From Roseicyclus marinus (GTDB taxonomy: Bacteria; Pseudomonadota; Alphaproteobacteria; Rhodobacterales; Rhodobacteraceae): a stretch of DNA of 64,000 nucleotides. Under the pieces are notes generated by a model. The model saw only the letters and a program-made list of their open reading frames with translations. It was not told the origin of the DNA and did not search any database. Shown here in pieces: positions 8,975 to 15,979 of the stretch; positions within the stretch are counted from its first letter, which is position 1, and every line of letters begins with the position of its first letter. Location of the stretch: assembly GCF_036322625.1 (NCBI RefSeq), contig NZ_AP027266.1:1615001-1679000 (forward strand). The letters are read 5' to 3'. Position numbers and translations under genes: made by a program.

Positions 8975-10474
8975 TCAGTCGGGCCGCCCCATCAACCGGT
9001 CGATGGGCGCGTAATCATCGGTCAGTATCATGCCCCTGTCGGCCGCGATCGCCCGGATGAACCGGTCATCAAGCGCGGCAAAGGCCATCAGATCGGGGGC
9101 AGGGGCGGTGAATTGGCTGATCGGGGTTTCGACCGATCCCGCCACCACCGCAAAGACCATCCGCGATCCGGGCGCGGGCTGGCCAGCCTGCGTCCAGACC
9201 TCGACCACCGGAAAGACCTCGCGCAGCGTCATGACGATGGACCCCAGCGAGCCCAGGCGATCCTCGTAATCGATCACGGTCATCAGGAAGGACCCGTCAC
9301 GCGTCATCCGTGCCGCGACCAGTTCGAAGAATTCCCGCGTCACGAGGTGAACGGGCACGACCACATCGGTGAAGGCATCGCCGATGATGATGTCGAATTG
9401 CCGCTCGGGCCGGATCAGGAGGGCGCGGCGCGCATCCTCGTGCCAGATCTCGGCGGCGGAGGCGTCGAACCAAAAGGCGTCTTCGGCAAGCTGCGTCACT
9501 TCTGGGTCGATCTCGGCCACGGTCATGGGGCCCGCCCCCTGCGCCATCAGGCTGCGCGGCACGGAAAAGGAGCCGCCGCCGATCACGTAGGTGCTGTAAT
9601 CTGCCCGGGGCGCGCGGAGCCGCGTCAGCGTGTCGAGCATCGCGCCATGGACGGTGAACTGGACCTGCGGCGCATCGCGGGCGCTGATCCCATGGGCGAG
9701 GTGGTCGATCACCATCAGATGCACGGGGCTGGACGGATCGGCCGACAGATCCTCGACCCGGAGGCAGAAATATTGCGTTTCCTGGTGGCATTGCTGGGGG
9801 GCGGCCAGCGCCAGCCCCGCCATGCCTGCTGCCGCCGCCCCGGCCAGCACCGCGATGGCAAAACCGCGCGAGCGCGCGAGCCAGAAGAACAACAGGCCCG
9901 AGGCGATGTAGACAACCGTCACCACGACGAGCGTCAGGGCAGAGCCAAGCCAGGCGATGAAGACGATGCCGGCCAGAAGAACGCCCGCGATGGCCCCGAC
10001 AGCCCCCGAGGCGAACATCGCGCCGAGCGCGGGGCCGGACCGGTCGGGGTTCGAGGTGATGGCGATCTGCGCCAGAACGGGCGCGGGCACACCGGCAAAG
10101 AAGGAGGGCAGGAAAAAGACCACCATGGTCAGCGCCGTAATGCCCCATACGGGGCTTGTGACAACGGCCAGCACCGGGCCCGCTACCATGGGCAGAATCA
10201 GGACCGCCGCCGCCGTGGTCAGCGCCGCCGCCAGCGTGGCACCCCCCGTCCAGGCCAGCGCCCGGTTGGTCGGCAGCGCGGCCAGGCGCCCGCCCCACCA
10301 ATGGCCTGCGGAAAAGCCCGCGAGAACCACGGCGATCACCGCCGTCCATGTATAGAGCGACATGCCCACATGCGGTGCGAGCATCCGGCCCGCCACGATC
10401 TCGACCACGAGCGAGGCGGCCGAAATGCCCCCTTGCAAGACCACGAGTAGCCAAAGCGGCGTCGGTCGCGTCAT
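8975..10474 (-). CDS. Membrane protein fused to spermidine synthase-like domain
   Basis: A 499-residue two-part protein. The N-terminal half (to about residue 215) is six to eight hydrophobic helices. The C-terminal half is a Rossmann fold of the spermidine/spermine synthase type, with a glycine-rich SAM-like loop (YVIGGGSFSVP) and an acidic strand end (AEIDPEV). The usual aminopropyltransferase Asp-Ser/Thr-Asp catalytic motif is not apparent (GDAFTDVVVP instead), so polyamine synthesis should not be assumed. Start ATG 10474 is chosen because the N terminus becomes hydrophobic there; the frame is open further upstream without coding character. It is transcribed divergently from the D-lactate dehydrogenase gene. 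Confidence 0.82.
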   Translation of the reverse strand: MTRPTPLWLLVVLQGGISAASLVVEIVAGRMLAPHVGMSLYTWTAVIAVVLAGFSAGHWWGGRLAALPTNRALAWTGGATLAAALTTAAAVLILPMVAGPVLAVVTSPVWGITALTMVVFFLPSFFAGVPAPVLAQIAITSNPDRSGPALGAMFASGAVGAIAGVLLAGIVFIAWLGSALTLVVVTVVYIASGLLFFWLARSRGFAIAVLAGAAAAGMAGLALAAPQQCHQETQYFCLRVEDLSADPSSPVHLMVIDHLAHGISARDAPQVQFTVHGAMLDTLTRLRAPRADYSTYVIGGGSFSVPRSLMAQGAGPMTVAEIDPEVTQLAEDAFWFDASAAEIWHEDARRALLIRPERQFDIIIGDAFTDVVVPVHLVTREFFELVAARMTRDGSFLMTVIDYEDRLGSLGSIVMTLREVFPVVEVWTQAGQPAPGSRMVFAVVAGSVETPISQFTAPAPDLMAFAALDDRFIRAIAADRGMILTDDYAPIDRLMGRPD

Positions 10475-10499
10475 GTGGATCCTCCCCAAAGTCCCGAGC

Positions 10500-10538
10500 T
10501 TGCACTTGAAACGACCCGGCGGGCGGAGGCAAGTGCAA
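10500..10538. promoter_or_regulatory. Inverted repeat in divergent promoter region
   Basis: A perfect 9-bp inverted repeat, TTGCACTTG at 10500-10508 and CAAGTGCAA at 10530-10538, has a 21-nt spacer. It lies between the divergent genes at 10474 and 10637. A partial third copy (CTTGCAC) is near 10568. It may be a regulator site, but no regulator gene is adjacent. Confidence 0.4.
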
Positions 10539-10636
10539 CCGTGACGCGGCGAATGTGACAGCGGGTGCGCTTGCACAGGCCCTCCGCTTGGGTCTAAGCG
10601 ATTGGCACGGCCAAGCAGAACCGGGGGGCGGACAAG

Positions 10637-12043
10637 ATGGCGGGCGTTCACGATCTGGCGCGCAACGAAACCGGCATCGCGACCGCGATCGAGGTGTTGC
10701 GGCAACGTTTCGGCGCAAGGCTTGAGACCGGTCAGGCCCTGCGCGAACAGCATGCGCATACCACCACGTGGCTGCGAAACCAGCCGCCCGATGCGGTGAT
10801 CTGCCCCACCTCGACCGAAGAGGTGCAGGCGATCCTGGGCATCTGCACAGAATACCGGGTTCCCGTGATCCCCTTTGGGGCGGGCAGTTCGCTGGAGGGG
10901 CACGTGAATGCGCCCGCAGGCGGCATTTCGCTCGATTTCAAGGAGATGAACGCCATTCTCGCGGTTCATGCCGAGGATATGGATTGCGTGATCCAGCCCG
11001 GTGTCACGCGCAAGGCGCTCAACACGCATCTGCGCGCTACGGGGCTTTTCTTTCCGGTCGATCCCGGTGCCGATGCGTCGCTCGGCGGGATGGCCGCGAC
11101 GGGGGCGTCCGGCACGAATGCGGTGCGCTATGGGACGATGAAGGACAATGTCCTGTCGCTCAAGGCGGTCCTGCCCTCGGGCGAGGTGGTCACGACCGCA
11201 CAGCGCGCGCGCAAGACCAGCGCGGGCTATGACCTGACGCGCCTGATGGTGGGCTCCGAAGGGACGCTGGGGGTGATCACGGAATTGACCCTGCGCCTGC
11301 AAGGCATACCCGAGGCCGTATCGGCCGCGACCTGTTCCTTTCCCGATGTGGGCGCGGCCTGCGCGGCCGTGATCGCGACGATCCAGTATGGCATTCCGGT
11401 CGCCCGGATCGAATTGCTGGATGCGTTGCAGGTGCGCGCGGTCAATGCCTATTCCAAGCTCACGCTTCCCGAGACGCCTCTGTTGCTTCTGGAATTCCAC
11501 GGGTCCGAGGCGGGCGTTGCCGAACAGGCGCGCGCCTTTGGCGAGATCGCGCAAGAGATGGGGGGCCATGGTTTCACCTTCACCACGCGGGAGGAGGACA
11601 GAAACCGCCTGTGGCAGGCGCGCCATGACGCCTATTGGGCCGGATTGCAGCTGCGCCCCGGCGCGCGGGGCCTGTCGACTGATGTTTGCGTACCGGTCAG
11701 CCGTCTGGCGGATTGCGTGAGCGCCGCACAGGACAGGCTTGCCGCGATGGGCATGCTTGCGCCCATCGTGGGCCATGTGGGCGACGGGAATTTCCATTGC
11801 CTGCTTCTGGTCGATACCGAGGATGCCGCCGAGGTGGCGCAGGCCGAGGAGTTCATCGGCTGGCTGAACGAGCTGGCGATTTCGATGGACGGGACCTGCA
11901 CCGGCGAACACGGGATCGGGCAGGGCAAGGCGGGATATCTGGAACGCGAACTGGGGCAGGGGGCGATGGGCATGATGCAGGCGATCAAACGCGCGGTCGA
12001 TCCGCTCAACATCCTGAACCCTGGCAAGATGGGGCTTGGCTGA
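10637..12043 (+). CDS. FAD-linked oxidase, D-lactate dehydrogenase (cytochrome) type
   Basis: This 468-residue flavoprotein probably oxidises a D-2-hydroxy acid, most likely D-lactate, and passes electrons to the respiratory chain. The FAD-binding domain spans roughly residues 35-215 (PFGAGSSLEG, then the GGMAATGASG and SEGTLGVITE blocks). The C-terminal FAD-oxidase domain follows, with GHVGDGNFH and the GEHGIG signature near the end. D-lactate dehydrogenase and glycolate oxidase GlcD share this fold; the lack of glcE/glcF neighbours favours the lactate enzyme. Its stop overlaps the next start (TGATG), coupling it to a VIT-family gene. Confidence 0.88.
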   Translation: MAGVHDLARNETGIATAIEVLRQRFGARLETGQALREQHAHTTTWLRNQPPDAVICPTSTEEVQAILGICTEYRVPVIPFGAGSSLEGHVNAPAGGISLDFKEMNAILAVHAEDMDCVIQPGVTRKALNTHLRATGLFFPVDPGADASLGGMAATGASGTNAVRYGTMKDNVLSLKAVLPSGEVVTTAQRARKTSAGYDLTRLMVGSEGTLGVITELTLRLQGIPEAVSAATCSFPDVGAACAAVIATIQYGIPVARIELLDALQVRAVNAYSKLTLPETPLLLLEFHGSEAGVAEQARAFGEIAQEMGGHGFTFTTREEDRNRLWQARHDAYWAGLQLRPGARGLSTDVCVPVSRLADCVSAAQDRLAAMGMLAPIVGHVGDGNFHCLLLVDTEDAAEVAQAEEFIGWLNELAISMDGTCTGEHGIGQGKAGYLERELGQGAMGMMQAIKRAVDPLNILNPGKMGLG

Positions 12044-12762
12044 TGGCGCGGCCCATTCATCACGGCATCCCTTCGGCCCATATCGAGCCGCATCTGTCGG
12101 GCCGCTCCGGCTGGCTGCGCGCGGCTGTCATGGGGGCGAACGACGGCATCCTGTCCACCGCCTCGCTGATCGTGGGGGTTGCGGCGGGGGCGGCCGATCA
12201 TGTCACCATCCTTCTGGCCGGCGTTGCGGGCATGACGGCAGGCGCGCTCAGCATGGCGGCGGGAGAATATGTCTCGGTCTCGAGCCAGGAGGATGTCGAA
12301 CAGGCCGATATCGCCAAGGAAAAGCGCGAGCTGAAGCAAAACCCCGAGGCGGAACTGGACGAGTTGACCGCGATCTACGAGACCCGTGGTCTGCCGCCGC
12401 CGTTGGCGCGCGAAGTGGCCGAACATCTGACCGAGGCCGATGCGCTTGGTGCCCATCTGCGCGACGAGATCGGTCTGACCGACCTGTCCCCGCCGCGTCC
12501 GCTGCAGGCGGCACTGGTCTCGGCCCTGACCTTTGCGGCAGGGGCTTCGGTGCCATTGGCCGTGGGGGCGGTTGCGCCGCTCGACGATCTGCAGCTTTGG
12601 GTGGGTGGCGCGACCCTGCTTGCGCTTGGGACGCTGGGCGCGCTTGGCGCGCAGGCGGGCGGCGCATCGCGCAGGCGGGGGGCGATCCGGGTGACGATCT
12701 GGGGTCTTGTGGCCATGGGCGTCACGAGTGCGATCGGGTCGATCGTCGGTGCCACACTTTAG
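12043..12762 (+). CDS. VIT-family (CCC1/VIT1-like) membrane protein
   Basis: A 239-residue protein of the VIT1/CCC1 family, whose known members move iron or manganese across membranes. The family pattern is clear: helix 1 with GANDGILSTASLIVGVAAG near residues 29-47, helix 2 with AGALSMAAGEYVSV near 66-79, a charged soluble segment at about 80-145 that holds the metal-binding acidic residues in relatives, then three C-terminal helices. It overlaps the upstream oxidase stop by one base. No functional link between the two is obvious, so substrate and direction of transport stay open. Confidence 0.88.
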   Translation: MARPIHHGIPSAHIEPHLSGRSGWLRAAVMGANDGILSTASLIVGVAAGAADHVTILLAGVAGMTAGALSMAAGEYVSVSSQEDVEQADIAKEKRELKQNPEAELDELTAIYETRGLPPPLAREVAEHLTEADALGAHLRDEIGLTDLSPPRPLQAALVSALTFAAGASVPLAVGAVAPLDDLQLWVGGATLLALGTLGALGAQAGGASRRRGAIRVTIWGLVAMGVTSAIGSIVGATL

Positions 12763-12833
12763 CATCTCTGCAAGGGTGGAGGCGGAATGTATCGCGCTTG
12801 CGTCCCTCCCGCTCGTCTTGGCATGATCGGCGC

Positions 12834-13205
12834 ATGACGGCCCGATCCGCCCCTGCCAGCCTGCGCATCCGTATCCTGTTCGGGGAAGACACGATGCTGG
12901 GTCCCGGAAAGGTGGACCTGTTGGAGCATATCGGCCGGACGGGCTCCATCGCCGCTGCAGGGCGGGCGATGAACATGAGCTACAAGCGCGCCTGGCTTTT
13001 GGTCGAGAATATGAACGCGGCCTTTCGTGAACCGCTCGTCGCGTCGGCACGCGGGGGCAAGGCCGGGGGCGGGGCGCATCTGACCGCCACGGGGCAGGCG
13101 GTGCTGGCCCTCTACCGCAACATGGAAACCACCGTGGCCAAGGCTGGCGCGCCGCAGGTGGCGGCCCTTGCGGCTCTGCTACGCGATATTCCCGACGGAA
13201 AATAA
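12834..13205 (+). CDS. ModE-like molybdate regulator, DNA-binding domain only
   Basis: This 123-residue winged-helix protein matches the N-terminal DNA-binding domain of ModE (FGEDTMLGPGKVDLLEHI, then GSIAAAGRAMNMSYKRAW), the repressor of molybdate uptake. It ends after the HTH and dimerisation helix. The C-terminal molbindin (Mop/TOBE) domains that bind molybdate in E. coli ModE are missing, so how it senses molybdenum is unclear. ATG 12834 gives the family N terminus; the frame extends upstream but reads through the VIT gene. It lies 67 bp before modA, with a palindrome between them that is the likely operator. Confidence 0.87.
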   Translation: MTARSAPASLRIRILFGEDTMLGPGKVDLLEHIGRTGSIAAAGRAMNMSYKRAWLLVENMNAAFREPLVASARGGKAGGGAHLTATGQAVLALYRNMETTVAKAGAPQVAALAALLRDIPDGK

Positions 13206-13231
13206 CGCTTGCCTCGGGGCCGGTGGCTTAC

Positions 13232-13253
13232 GATATGTTTCATGAAACATATC
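13232..13253. promoter_or_regulatory. Perfect 22-bp palindrome, candidate Mo-box
   Basis: The half site GATATGTTTCA is followed directly by its exact reverse complement, centred in the short gap between the ModE-like gene and modA. ModE operators are AT-rich inverted repeats with TATAT/ATATA-type half sites, so this AT-rich island in GC-rich DNA is a good operator candidate. It sits 20 nt before the modA start, where bound protein would block transcription or translation initiation. Confidence 0.65.
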
Positions 13254-13272
13254 AGTGTCGGAAAGACTGATC

Positions 13273-14043
13273 ATGCGCCTGTCCACCTTTGCCCGACCCG
13301 CGCTTGCCTTTGCGCTCGCCCTTGGATTTGCGGTCCCGGCCCGGGCAGAGGGCGTGATGCTCTTTGCCGCCGCATCCCTGCGGACGGCACTTGACGCGGT
13401 CGCGGCGGATTGGATGGCGGAGACGGGCCACCAGGTTACCATTTCCTACGCCGGATCGAACCAATTGGCCCAGCAGATCCTCGCGGGCGCGCCTGCCGAT
13501 ATCTTCATCTCGGCCGCGGTGACCTGGATGGATGCAGTCGAGGCGGAGGGGCTGGTTGTGGAAGGCACGCGGACCGATCTTTTGGGCAATGCGCTGGTTC
13601 TGGTCGCGCATGATCGGGGTGCAACACAGGTCGACATCGGCCCGGAGCTCGACCTGGCGAGCATGCTGGGGGAGGAACGTTTGGCCATGGCGCTGGTCGA
13701 GGCGGTGCCCGCCGGTCAATATGGCAAGGCGGCCTTGGAACATCTTGGACTTTGGGGATTGGTCGAGGGGTCGGTTGCGCAAGCCGACAATGTGCGCGCC
13801 GCGCTGGCGCTTGTCTCGACGGGAGAGGCCCCATACGGCATCGTCTACGCGACCGATGCAGCCGCGGATGACACCGTGACGATCCTTGGCACCTTTCCCG
13901 CCGACAGCCATCCGTCGATCCGCTATCCCGCCGCCCTTCTGATCGAGGCGGCGGATGCGGCAGACCGCGCCTTTTTCGACGCGCTGAGATCGGAGGCCGC
14001 GCGGACCCGGTTCGAGGCCCAGGGGTTCAGGGTGCTAGATTGA
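13273..14043 (+). CDS. modA: Molybdate-binding periplasmic protein ModA
   Basis: The substrate-binding protein of a high-affinity molybdate ABC transporter, acting in the periplasm. It has 256 residues: a signal peptide (MRLSTFARPALAFALALGFA, cleavage after ARA near residue 25), then the mature start with the family's FAAASLRTALD loop, which contributes oxyanion-binding serines, and a second ligand region AGSNQLAQQI. An in-frame GTG at 13255 is possible, but it lies right against the palindrome and would put extra residues before the signal peptide. modB begins 7 bp downstream. Confidence 0.95.
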   Translation: MRLSTFARPALAFALALGFAVPARAEGVMLFAAASLRTALDAVAADWMAETGHQVTISYAGSNQLAQQILAGAPADIFISAAVTWMDAVEAEGLVVEGTRTDLLGNALVLVAHDRGATQVDIGPELDLASMLGEERLAMALVEAVPAGQYGKAALEHLGLWGLVEGSVAQADNVRAALALVSTGEAPYGIVYATDAAADDTVTILGTFPADSHPSIRYPAALLIEAADAADRAFFDALRSEAARTRFEAQGFRVLD

Positions 14044-14050
14044 CGCCGTG

Positions 14051-14746
14051 ATGGATTGGCTTTCCCCCAGCGAATGGCAGGCGGTTTTCCTGTCGCTCCG
14101 CGTCTCCTTCTGGGCGACGGTGGTGAGCCTGCCGTTCGGGATATTCACCGCCTATGCGCTTGCGCGCTGGCGCTTTCCGGGCAAGCAGATTTTGAACGGT
14201 TTGGTGCATCTGCCATTGATCCTGCCACCCGTGGTCACGGGTTACCTGTTGCTTATGACCTTCGGGCGGCGGGGGCCAGTGGGCGAATTCCTCGAAAGCT
14301 GGTTCGGGATCGTCTTTGCCTTTCGCTGGACGGGGGCGGCGCTGGCGGCGGGGATCATGGCCTTTCCCCTGATGGTGCGCGCGATCCGGCTGGCGATCGA
14401 GGCGGTGGACCCCAAGCTCGAACAGGCGGCGGGCACGCTGGGCGCAACGCGGTCTTGGGTCTTTCTGACCGTCACCTTGCCCCTGATCCTGCCCGGCATC
14501 ATCGCGGGCGCGATCCTGGCCTTTGCCAAGGCGATGGGGGAATTCGGGGCGACGATCACCTTTGTCTCGAACATCCCGGGGCAAACGCAAACGCTGCCCT
14601 CGGCCATCTACACCTTCTTGCAGGTGCCGGGCGGGGAGGATGACGCGGCGCGACTGGTCATCGTGGCCATCGTCATCGCCATGGCGGCGCTGCTCCTGTC
14701 GGAATGGATCAGCCGGGCGGTCGCACGCCGGATCGGGGGCACGTGA
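14051..14746 (+). CDS. modB: Molybdate ABC transporter permease ModB
   Basis: The inner-membrane channel subunit for molybdate uptake. It has 231 residues with five hydrophobic spans and the cytoplasmic EAA-type coupling loop (EQAAGTLGATRSWVFLTVTLP, about residues 123-143) that docks on ModC. The late conserved segment AMGEFGATITFVSNIPG is typical of ModB. An in-frame GTG lies just upstream at 14048; ATG 14051 is preferred. Its TGA overlaps the modC ATG (TGATG), so subunit synthesis is coupled. Confidence 0.95.
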   Translation: MDWLSPSEWQAVFLSLRVSFWATVVSLPFGIFTAYALARWRFPGKQILNGLVHLPLILPPVVTGYLLLMTFGRRGPVGEFLESWFGIVFAFRWTGAALAAGIMAFPLMVRAIRLAIEAVDPKLEQAAGTLGATRSWVFLTVTLPLILPGIIAGAILAFAKAMGEFGATITFVSNIPGQTQTLPSAIYTFLQVPGGEDDAARLVIVAIVIAMAALLLSEWISRAVARRIGGT

Positions 14747-15840
14747 TGCTGGAGGTGCGGCTGAAACACCGCTTTGGCGGCTTCACGCTCGATGCGGAAT
14801 TTGCCGCACCACAGGGGATCACGGTCCTGTTCGGGCGCTCGGGGTCCGGCAAGACCAGTATCGTCAACGCGGTCGCCGGATTGCTCAGGCCCGAAGCGGG
14901 GCGGATCGCCATGGGCGACACGATCCTGACCGATACGGCTGCGCGCCAGTGGCTGCCCCCGCACAAACGCCGCATCGGCTATATCTTTCAGGAAGGGCGA
15001 CTGTTTCCGCATCTGAGCGTGCGGCAGAACCTGCGTTATGGCGCGTGGTTCGCGCCCAAAGGCGCCCCGCGCGAGGATATGGGGCGCGTGGTCGAGATGC
15101 TGGGGATCGGTCCCTTGCTCGACCGGCGGCCCGGCGCGCTGTCGGGGGGCGAAAAACAACGCGTGGCCATCGGGCGCGCGCTGCTCTCCGCGCCGCGCCT
15201 GATCCTTGCCGATGAACCGCTGGCCGCGCTGGACGAGGCGCGCAAGGCCGAGATCCTGCCCTATTTCGAGCGGCTGCGCGACGAGGTGGCGATCCCGATC
15301 CTCTATGTCAGCCATGCCGCATCCGAGGTGGCGCGGCTGGCCACGACGATCGTCGCGCTGGAGGCTGGACGGGTGATCGCGGCGGGACCCGCGGCGGAGG
15401 TGCTGGGCGACCCGACCGTCCTGCCCACCGGCGCGCGCGAGGCAGGGGCGGTTCTGATGGCGCGTGTGGTCCGCCATCACGCGGACGGCTTGACCGAGAT
15501 CGAGGCGGGCGGGATTGCGCTGTTCCTGCCACGGTTGCGGCGCGAGGCGGGCGTGAACCTGCGGGTGCGGATCGCGGCGCATGACGTGATCCTGTCGCGC
15601 GCGGCGCCGGATGGTTTGTCCGCGCTCAACATCCTACCCGGTGTCGTGGCCGAAATCCGGGCCGGTGAGGGTCCGGGGGCGCTGGTGGCCCTCGACACGC
15701 CTGCGGGGCGTGTGCTGGCGCGGATCACGCGCCGGTCGGTCGCGGCCCTGGCGCTGGAACCGGGCGTATCGGTGCATGCGGTTCTGAAATCGGTTGCCGT
15801 CGCGCCGGCCGATGTCGGCGCGGCGCATGGTGCGACCTGA
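14746..15840 (+). CDS. modC: Molybdate ABC transporter ATPase ModC
   Basis: The ATP-hydrolysing subunit driving molybdate import. In 364 residues it shows Walker A GRSGSGKTS (30-38), a Q-loop (YIFQEGRLFPHLSV), the LSGGEKQR signature, Walker B LILADEP and the switch histidine in ILYVSHAA. A C-terminal Mop/TOBE domain follows from about residue 285 (SALNILPGVVAEI onward), which in ModC binds oxyanion and can give feedback inhibition. Since the neighbouring ModE-like protein lacks such a domain, this is the only molbindin-type fold encoded in the locus. Confidence 0.95.
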   Translation: MLEVRLKHRFGGFTLDAEFAAPQGITVLFGRSGSGKTSIVNAVAGLLRPEAGRIAMGDTILTDTAARQWLPPHKRRIGYIFQEGRLFPHLSVRQNLRYGAWFAPKGAPREDMGRVVEMLGIGPLLDRRPGALSGGEKQRVAIGRALLSAPRLILADEPLAALDEARKAEILPYFERLRDEVAIPILYVSHAASEVARLATTIVALEAGRVIAAGPAAEVLGDPTVLPTGAREAGAVLMARVVRHHADGLTEIEAGGIALFLPRLRREAGVNLRVRIAAHDVILSRAAPDGLSALNILPGVVAEIRAGEGPGALVALDTPAGRVLARITRRSVAALALEPGVSVHAVLKSVAVAPADVGAAHGAT

Positions 15841-15979
15841 CGGCGCGGCAAAGGTTTTCTGCCCGATCATGCTTCATTTTTTGCGCCGGGCGTCGTTCAT
15901 GGGGCTGGCAGGCTCTTTTCCATCGGCTTGCAACCGCTTATCCAAGACGGAACGCCGCGTGCACGGCAGGGACGCATAA

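Noticed and set aside
8975-10474. Calling the gene at 8975-10474 a spermidine synthase (speE)
   Set aside because: The catalytic aspartate motif is not recognisable and a membrane half is attached, so only a family-level name is justified.
13255-13272. GTG 13255 as the modA start
   Set aside because: It abuts the palindrome and would put six extra residues before a well-formed signal peptide starting at ATG 13273.
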